From Bacteroidales bacterium (GTDB taxonomy: Bacteria; Bacteroidota; Bacteroidia; Bacteroidales; 4484-276): a stretch of DNA of 10,490 bases. Shown in pieces: positions 6,158-10,490 of this stretch (position 1 is its first letter; every line of letters begins with the position of its first letter). The DNA is taken from positions 1 to 10,490 of the forward strand of contig JAOZRY010000071.1 in NCBI GenBank assembly GCA_029939965.1, written 5' to 3'. The position numbers and the translations under genes are program-made. Under the pieces are notes generated by a model. The model did not search any database, was not told the DNA's origin, and worked only from the letters and a program-made list of their open reading frames with translations.

Positions 6158-6190
6158 AAAAAAGGCTGCCTTTAGAATTATTTGGCAGCC
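6158..6190 (-). terminator. Intrinsic terminator of the DUF4271-hemD-rnpA-S41 run
   Basis: Read on the minus strand, GGCTGCC (6190-6184) and GGCAGCC (6170-6164) form a 7-bp GC stem, extended by A/T pairs, and are followed at once by six T (6163-6158). It lies 70 bp beyond the S41 peptidase stop. It also overlaps the possible extended start of cytidine deaminase at 6157, which supports the later start for that gene. Confidence 0.85.
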
Positions 6191-6259
6191 AAAAAACTTA
6201 ATAATATTATTGAATAATCACGCAAGAAGAAATTATCACTCCGGAGTTAATCCGGATAA

Positions 6260-7960
6260 TTATTCGATGGATGCTTTGGTAACTGTTCCATCAAGGATCG
6301 ATATGTAATTCTTGTTATCGTTAATAATTTCAATTGCCTTTTCAACTTCAGGATCAGTAACCAAACTTGCAATTACACGTCCTTTTTGATGGTAAAACCT
6401 TGAGGCAATTTCAATTTTCAGCATCTCCGAAATTTCATTCCGGTGTTTAATCATATCTTCGTCTTTATTGTGCATTAACTTAGTTTCTAATGCTTCCAGC
6501 TCTGTGTTGATATCTTCGAGGTATTCTTCCTTTTCGGCAATTTTCTTTAATTGTTTTAATGATTTTTCACTGCCGGTGGTATATTCAAAATCTTCATTAT
6601 TGTTTACATACGCAATAAAATCATCGTAAAGTTCATCATTGATTTCGAATAATTTTGGTGCAACAATCGAATCGTTTTCACGGGCAAACTTATTGGCGTA
6701 ATCAAATATGATAAATTTGGTGAGTAATGCATATCCAATGGGGCTCAGCTTTTCGGGATCCATTTTAACATCAGGCTCAATACCACCTCCATCATAAACC
6801 TTTCTTCCGTTTTTGGTTTTAAATTCTGAAATAAGAGAATCAGGAACTTTGTGAGCCACTCCTTTATTGTCTTTGTGCGAATAATCAATAGCCTGTATGC
6901 AACGTCCGCTGGGTATATAATATTTGGCAACCGTTACTTTTACTTTGGCATTGTAGCTTAAAGGCAGCACATTTTGAACTAATCCTTTTCCATAGGTTTT
7001 TTGACCTAAAACAACCCCACGATCCAAATCCTGAATAGCACCCGAAACAATTTCAGAAGCAGAGGCCGAGCCGGGATCAACCAGAAATACCAGCGGGATT
7101 TTAGTATCTTCGGATTTATTGGTAGTGTAATACGACTTATTTCTTGATATTTCTTTACCCTTTGTGCTAACCACCAGCTCCCCTTTATCGGTAAAAATAT
7201 TAACAATATTTACAGCTTCATTCAGCAATCCACCACCATTACCTCTCAAATCAAAAATCAACCCTCTGAGGTCATTGTTATCCTTCATATCAAGAAATGC
7301 AGCTTTAACCTCTTTACCTGCATTTTGGGTAAAACCGGAAAGTTTAATATATCCAACCTCATCATTCAACATACCGTAATAAGGGATGTTATCAATCTTA
7401 ATGTTCTCTCTTTTCAACACAACTTCAAAAGGTTCTTCAATGCCTTCCCGTTCAATAAGCAACGTCAAGGTTGTTCCCGGTTCACCTTTAAGCACAGTAC
7501 TCACATCTTCGGTATTCTTATCTTTTGCAGATTTACCATCCACGTCCACAATTTTATCGCCTGGCACCAATCCTGCTTTATGAGCTGGAAAACCTTCGTA
7601 CGGTTCAGAGATTACTACAAATTTACCTTGCTTATGAATCAACGCACCAATACCTCCATATTGACCTGTAGTTAGTAATTTGTAATCTTCAATTTTTGAT
7701 TCGGGTATATAATTTGTAAACGGATCGAGTGATTCGAGCATGGCATCAATACCGGTTTTCATCAAATCACCGGGAGCAACCTCATCCACATAATTAATAT
7801 CTAACTGTTTGTATAGTTCTGAAAAAATATCAAGATTTTTTGAAATTTCAAAGTCATTATTCTTTTCCTGCCCCAGAATTCCTGAAGAGATTATTATGGC
7901 CAGAAATAAAATTGGGATTACTTTAAGCCATTGATTTAATAAAGATTTGTGGTTTGTCAT
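6260..7960 (-). CDS. S41 family C-terminal processing peptidase (CtpA/Prc type)
   Basis: A 566-residue periplasmic serine protease that trims or degrades proteins from the C-terminus. Counting from the ATG at 7960: signal peptide or anchor at about 8-31, helical region 40-95, PDZ domain about 96-182 (GGIGALI, GDKIVDVDGK), then the S41 catalytic core. There FDLRGNGGGLLNEAV (about 236-250) precedes the nucleophile region GSASASEI with Ser300, and the general base Lys325 lies in KTYGKG, giving the 25-residue Ser-Lys spacing of E. coli Prc. A long, charged, partly coiled-coil tail (about 440-560) follows. Other starts are possible: ATG at 7972 and TTG at 7987, the latter overlapping the rnpA stop. 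I chose 7960 because the signal peptide then has a normal polar N-region. It is probably co-transcribed with rnpA. The substrate is unknown. Confidence 0.93.
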   Translation of the reverse strand: MTNHKSLLNQWLKVIPILFLAIIISSGILGQEKNNDFEISKNLDIFSELYKQLDINYVDEVAPGDLMKTGIDAMLESLDPFTNYIPESKIEDYKLLTTGQYGGIGALIHKQGKFVVISEPYEGFPAHKAGLVPGDKIVDVDGKSAKDKNTEDVSTVLKGEPGTTLTLLIEREGIEEPFEVVLKRENIKIDNIPYYGMLNDEVGYIKLSGFTQNAGKEVKAAFLDMKDNNDLRGLIFDLRGNGGGLLNEAVNIVNIFTDKGELVVSTKGKEISRNKSYYTTNKSEDTKIPLVFLVDPGSASASEIVSGAIQDLDRGVVLGQKTYGKGLVQNVLPLSYNAKVKVTVAKYYIPSGRCIQAIDYSHKDNKGVAHKVPDSLISEFKTKNGRKVYDGGGIEPDVKMDPEKLSPIGYALLTKFIIFDYANKFARENDSIVAPKLFEINDELYDDFIAYVNNNEDFEYTTGSEKSLKQLKKIAEKEEYLEDINTELEALETKLMHNKDEDMIKHRNEISEMLKIEIASRFYHQKGRVIASLVTDPEVEKAIEIINDNKNYISILDGTVTKASIE

Positions 7961-7983
7961 AGTTATTAGCATATTATGGTTAT

Positions 7984-8394
7984 TCAAAGTTTATCAATTT
8001 CCTGACATAAACGTTGAATGGAGAGGTTTATTTTTTTTTTGGTTTCATGGTAATCCAATATGTCTTTTGCTGTATAAACAAATGCCAGGGCAATTTTCCT
8101 GTTATTCGATGATAATTTGTCGTACAGAAAGTATTTGTTTTTACGGTATGCTTCACGCATTAGTCGTTTTATTCTGTTTCGTTTTACTGCATGTTTAAAA
8201 CGTTTTTTGGAAACTGTTAACAAAACCTTGGCCGGATATTTCCCTTCAAATCTGTCATTATCATCCACATACACCCAGATTACTTTAAAGGGATATACAA
8301 AAAAGGAACGGCCTCTAAAAAAAAGTCTTTGAATCAGCTTGTCGTTGCAAAGCTTTTCTGTTTTGTTAAACGATTGTGTTTGCTGAGGCTGCAT
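7984..8394 (-). CDS. rnpA: Ribonuclease P protein component
   Basis: A 136-residue basic protein that binds the catalytic RNase P RNA and helps it remove the 5' leader of pre-tRNA. The signature RNR motif, KRFKHAVKRNRIKRLMREAYR, spans about 64-84 (VSKKRFKHAV precedes it), and the N-terminal F-x-K-x-EKL patch is at 9-15. Length is normal for Bacteroidetes. A run of ten A on the coding strand (8040-8031) falls at residues 119-122 near the C-terminus, a site where slippage would alter only the last few residues. It lies between hemD (84 bp upstream) and the S41 peptidase (overlapping or 23 bp downstream, depending on start). The usual neighbour yidD is not present here. In many bacteria rnpA sits next to rpmH at the origin; that is not so here, which is normal for this phylum. 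Confidence 0.95.
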   Translation of the reverse strand: MQPQQTQSFNKTEKLCNDKLIQRLFFRGRSFFVYPFKVIWVYVDDNDRFEGKYPAKVLLTVSKKRFKHAVKRNRIKRLMREAYRKNKYFLYDKLSSNNRKIALAFVYTAKDILDYHETKKKINLSIQRLCQEIDKL

Positions 8395-8478
8395 AATATG
8401 GTGTGTCGGAAATTGCAGTCCAATGCAATAGGATAAAGTTCTGTGTTAAAATATTACAAAAATGTAATCCGGCAATTT

Positions 8479-9243
8479 CTAATCTACATTCAGGCCATTC
8501 TTTTTATGAAGTTTTTCAAAATATTGAGTTAGAGCCATAGTCATCGAAGGTGCTGTTTTTGTTGGAGCATTCAAACTAAGCGAAAGCCCGGCATCCTTTA
8601 CGGCTTTAGCGGTAGCAGGGCCAAAAACACCAATCTGGGTATCTCGCTGCTCATATTCAGGAAAGTTTTTCATTAGCGATTTAACACCTGACGGGCTAAA
8701 AAAGATCATCATATCGTAGTTGTTAATATCAATATGCGATAGATCACTTGCCAGAGTTTTGTAAATTATAGCCTTAGTAAATTTTATCTTGTTGTCTTCA
8801 AGTAACTTTGGAAGCGATTGTTTATGGATGTTAGAACACGGAAGCAAAAACTTTTCGTCCTTATGTTTTTTCAGAATCTCAATGAGATCTTTAAAATTCT
8901 GGCGTCCGTGAAACACTTTGCGTTTCCTAAACTGAACATATTTTTGAAGGTAGTAGGATGTGGATTCAGATATGCAAAAATATTTCAGCGTATCAGGAAC
9001 TTCAACCCGCATCTCTTTGCAAATCCGAAAAAAATGATCCACCGCATTTCTGCTGGTTAAAATTACTGCTGTATGGTTAGGAATGCTTACACGATCCTTT
9101 CGAAAATCTCTGGATGGAATCCCTTCAACTTTGATAAATTTGTGGAAATCAATTTGAAGACTGAATTTTTCTGCCAGGTCACTGTATGGATTCTTTATCG
9201 GATCAGCTGGTTTGGGTTGAGAAATGAGTATATTCTTTACCAT
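8479..9243 (-). CDS. hemD: Uroporphyrinogen-III synthase
   Basis: A 254-residue cytoplasmic enzyme that cyclises hydroxymethylbilane and inverts ring D to give uroporphyrinogen III, the branch point to haem and corrinoids. The family is poorly conserved, but the two-lobed layout is visible. ILTSRNAVDHFF (61-72) is in the first lobe, and FFSPSGVKSL (181-190), GVFGPATAKAVKDAGL (205-220) and the end motif PTKTAPSMTMAL (227-238) are in the second. These are the typical Ser/Gly loops that hold the substrate. Length agrees with the family. It is 56 bp downstream of the DUF4271 gene and 84 bp upstream of rnpA, on the same strand, an order I recall from other Bacteroidetes. No other haem genes lie here, so regulation with the rest of the pathway is not visible. 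Confidence 0.9.
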   Translation of the reverse strand: MVKNILISQPKPADPIKNPYSDLAEKFSLQIDFHKFIKVEGIPSRDFRKDRVSIPNHTAVILTSRNAVDHFFRICKEMRVEVPDTLKYFCISESTSYYLQKYVQFRKRKVFHGRQNFKDLIEILKKHKDEKFLLPCSNIHKQSLPKLLEDNKIKFTKAIIYKTLASDLSHIDINNYDMMIFFSPSGVKSLMKNFPEYEQRDTQIGVFGPATAKAVKDAGLSLSLNAPTKTAPSMTMALTQYFEKLHKKNGLNVD

Positions 9244-9299
9244 TAAACTTAATTTTGCTTAATTTATTTCTTTTAAATGTCCTGCTAAAACCCTTAAAA

Positions 9300-10127
9300 T
9301 TACCTGATTAGTATATTAAATACTATAAAAACAGGTAAAATTTCAAGTGCGCAAAGATATAAATATTTTTGATACAAAGAATAATTACTAACCTCAAATG
9401 TAATTAATGATCCTCTGAAAATCCTAAATAAAAACAGAAATACTCCTATAAATATGGCAAACCATAGAATGATGTCAGTACGCGAGTAAATTGAAAAAAT
9501 CAATAAGGGTATCAAACATACAGTAGTAATAGAATTAAAAAATAGGGTATTAGCTAAGTATTCTTTAACAAACCCACTGGTTTTAAATATAAAGCCCAAA
9601 ATTCGGACAAATACAATTTGAGAAATTGAATAAATTGAAAATATGAATAAGATTTCTGCTATCTGGAAAGTCAATGATTTTTCGGTAGAAATAGTTATCG
9701 GAGCAAATCTTGAAATAATCTGAAAAAAAAGTGTCGCCAATACAAGCAAATTGGCTACAATCAGTGGGAATTTAGAACCGATCGGGAAAAGTATTCCATC
9801 CCGAAAAAGCTGTCGGAAAATAGGCCTCGAATAGAGACCGGTTTGTAAATGCCTGAAAAAATATTTACCCGACAATCGAACATAAGCAATAATTAATATT
9901 GGAAATGCTAACGTTAATAATTGCCACTCGTAATGATGAACCACAATAGGTTGAGGGTTGAACTGCACCGGTTTATCACTTTTAGATGTAAAAAACTTTT
10001 CAGGAAATTGTTTGGGAAGGGGGGGGGCTAAATCAAAAATCTCACCATTGGATTTGCTCATTCCAATTGTATCATTAGGAGCAATCCTATTTGTTGTAGT
10101 ATCTATTATGCTTTCTTGTGGTATCAA
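9300..10127 (-). CDS. DUF4271 polytopic membrane protein
   Basis: A 275-residue inner membrane protein of unknown function. Residues 1-66 are polar and proline-rich, then about six hydrophobic helices follow at 68-84, 119-138, 155-174, 190-212, 217-236 and 254-272. The C-terminal stretch with YLYLCALEILPVF and the FRG turn near 237-239 match my recollection of the DUF4271 family, often next to hemD in Bacteroidetes. It heads the minus-strand run to hemD, rnpA and the S41 peptidase. Start choice is open. The longest frame begins with TTG at 10127, about 13 nt after the predicted transcription start; the first ATG is at 10061 (253 residues). A run of nine C on the coding strand (10027-10019) lies in the Pro-Pro codons at residues 33-36 and could vary by slippage. 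Function cannot be assigned. Confidence 0.8.
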   Translation of the reverse strand: MIPQESIIDTTTNRIAPNDTIGMSKSNGEIFDLAPPLPKQFPEKFFTSKSDKPVQFNPQPIVVHHYEWQLLTLAFPILIIAYVRLSGKYFFRHLQTGLYSRPIFRQLFRDGILFPIGSKFPLIVANLLVLATLFFQIISRFAPITISTEKSLTFQIAEILFIFSIYSISQIVFVRILGFIFKTSGFVKEYLANTLFFNSITTVCLIPLLIFSIYSRTDIILWFAIFIGVFLFLFRIFRGSLITFEVSNYSLYQKYLYLCALEILPVFIVFNILIR

Positions 10128-10146
10128 TTTAATATTTTTTTCGCCG

Positions 10147-10154
10147 CAAAATTA
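10147..10154 (-). promoter_or_regulatory. Candidate -7 box for the DUF4271-hemD-rnpA operon
   Basis: The minus strand reads TAATTTTG, identical to the -7 box of the ElbB-like gene. A TTTG is found 23 nt upstream, slightly beyond the usual 19-21 spacing. Transcription would begin near 10140, leaving about 13 nt before the TTG start at 10127 or about 79 nt before the ATG at 10061. Confidence 0.5.
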
Positions 10155-10364
10155 GTTTGATTAATTCAAAAACATATCAAATTTGCAAATTAATCATTCA
10201 CAACAAAACATATTTTTTATAAAGTGGATAATACAATTAACGTATTGGAGGATGTGGGTGGAGTTAAAAAATTAATAATCCCCACCCTTAAAGAATGAAG
10301 CAAAACAGTAAAGTATTATTTACCTTTAATGAAAAATACCATATTTCCACAATAATAAACTTTC
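10155..10364. other. Gene-free spacer upstream of DUF4271
   Basis: I see no coding region here on either strand. The only structure is a weak stem, GGGTGG (10256-10261) with CCACCC (10282-10287), around a 20-nt loop and without a clear T-tract. The 8 bp before the repeat end, AAACTTTC (10357-10364), would be one half of a target duplication if 10365 starts an insertion sequence. Confidence 0.4.
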
Positions 10365-10490
10365 GGTTTTACTACCATTTTAACGACAAATAATGATTCT
10401 GTTGTTCTGTTAAAAAGTTTGTTTATTAATGATGAAATGCGACAATGCGATAAGGAAACAAGAAAAGAAGGAGAAGATGATTAAAGCATT
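10365..10490 (+). mobile_element. Left end of an element related to the MITE, cut by the window
   Basis: Positions 10365-10447 match the reverse complement of 3717-3798, the right end of the MITE, with about 8 mismatches and one 1-bp gap in 83 columns by eye. Both start with GGTT at the terminal repeat. After 10447 the two sequences diverge. This is the pattern expected if this copy is the parent insertion sequence, or another derivative, and the MITE is an internal deletion. The other end lies outside the window, so the type cannot be fixed. Confidence 0.6.
10477..10490 (+). CDS. Possible start of a transposase gene (partial)
   Basis: An ATG at 10477 is preceded by AAGGAG (10468-10473), the clearest Shine-Dalgarno-like sequence in the window, and lies 112 bp inside the element's terminal repeat, a normal place for a transposase start. 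Only four codons and part of a fifth are visible (Met-Ile-Lys-Ala), so the product cannot be recognised. The role is inferred only from position. Confidence 0.3.

Noticed and set aside
7164..7675. Plus-strand open frames of 65-116 codons opposite the S41 peptidase
   Set aside because: They are antisense to a gene with a clear, complete family match, overlap one another, and show no domain.
10256..10287. GGGTGG/CCACCC stem as a terminator or riboswitch
   Set aside because: The stem is 6 bp with a 20-nt loop, no T-run and no known aptamer pattern; it could arise by chance.

Overview
The window looks like chromosomal DNA from a Bacteroidetes (Bacteroidota) bacterium, probably of the order Bacteroidales or Marinilabiliales. 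The evidence is low GC, sparse Shine-Dalgarno signals, sites matching the Bacteroidetes promoter consensus (TTTG, about 19 nt, TAnnTTTG), an ECF sigma factor with a Bacteroidetes-type membrane anti-sigma partner, and a DUF4271-hemD-rnpA-S41 peptidase run. These points come from the sequence and family knowledge; no database was searched.

Layout. Positions 1-362 hold no gene but carry three nested inverted-repeat arms around a strong terminator hairpin. A plus-strand pair follows: an ECF sigma factor (363-848) and a 393-residue membrane protein, probably its anti-sigma factor (867-2048), whose N-terminal module appears duplicated. A hairpin at 2131-2184 separates this pair from a convergent ElbB-like DJ-1/PfpI protein (2203-2853, minus), which has a near-ideal promoter. 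Thioredoxin (3179-3475, plus) is divergent from it. A 235-bp MITE-like element (3564-3798) with imperfect terminal inverted repeats and an 8-bp candidate target duplication sits 12 bp before a GtrA-family membrane protein (3811-4206, plus). A strong bidirectional terminator (4267-4305) closes that side.

The rest is almost all minus strand. In transcription order it holds a DUF4271 membrane protein (9300-10127), uroporphyrinogen-III synthase (8479-9243), the RNase P protein (7984-8394) and an S41 C-terminal processing peptidase (6260-7960), ending at a clear intrinsic terminator (6158-6190). Cytidine deaminase (5603-6091) follows, then a truncated acyl-CoA thioesterase (5255-5473) and a ChaN-like protein (4356-5231) in a second short operon. 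The last 126 bp (from 10365) match one end of the MITE for about 83 bp and may be the left end of its parent insertion sequence, with a possible transposase start at 10477.

Most genes are core housekeeping: redox, haem and RNA processing, and nucleotide salvage. I see no convincing novel multi-gene system. The most informative unusual features are the MITE and its second copy, the nested repeats at the left edge, the duplicated module in the anti-sigma candidate, the shortened thioesterase, and a C9 tract in the DUF4271 gene.
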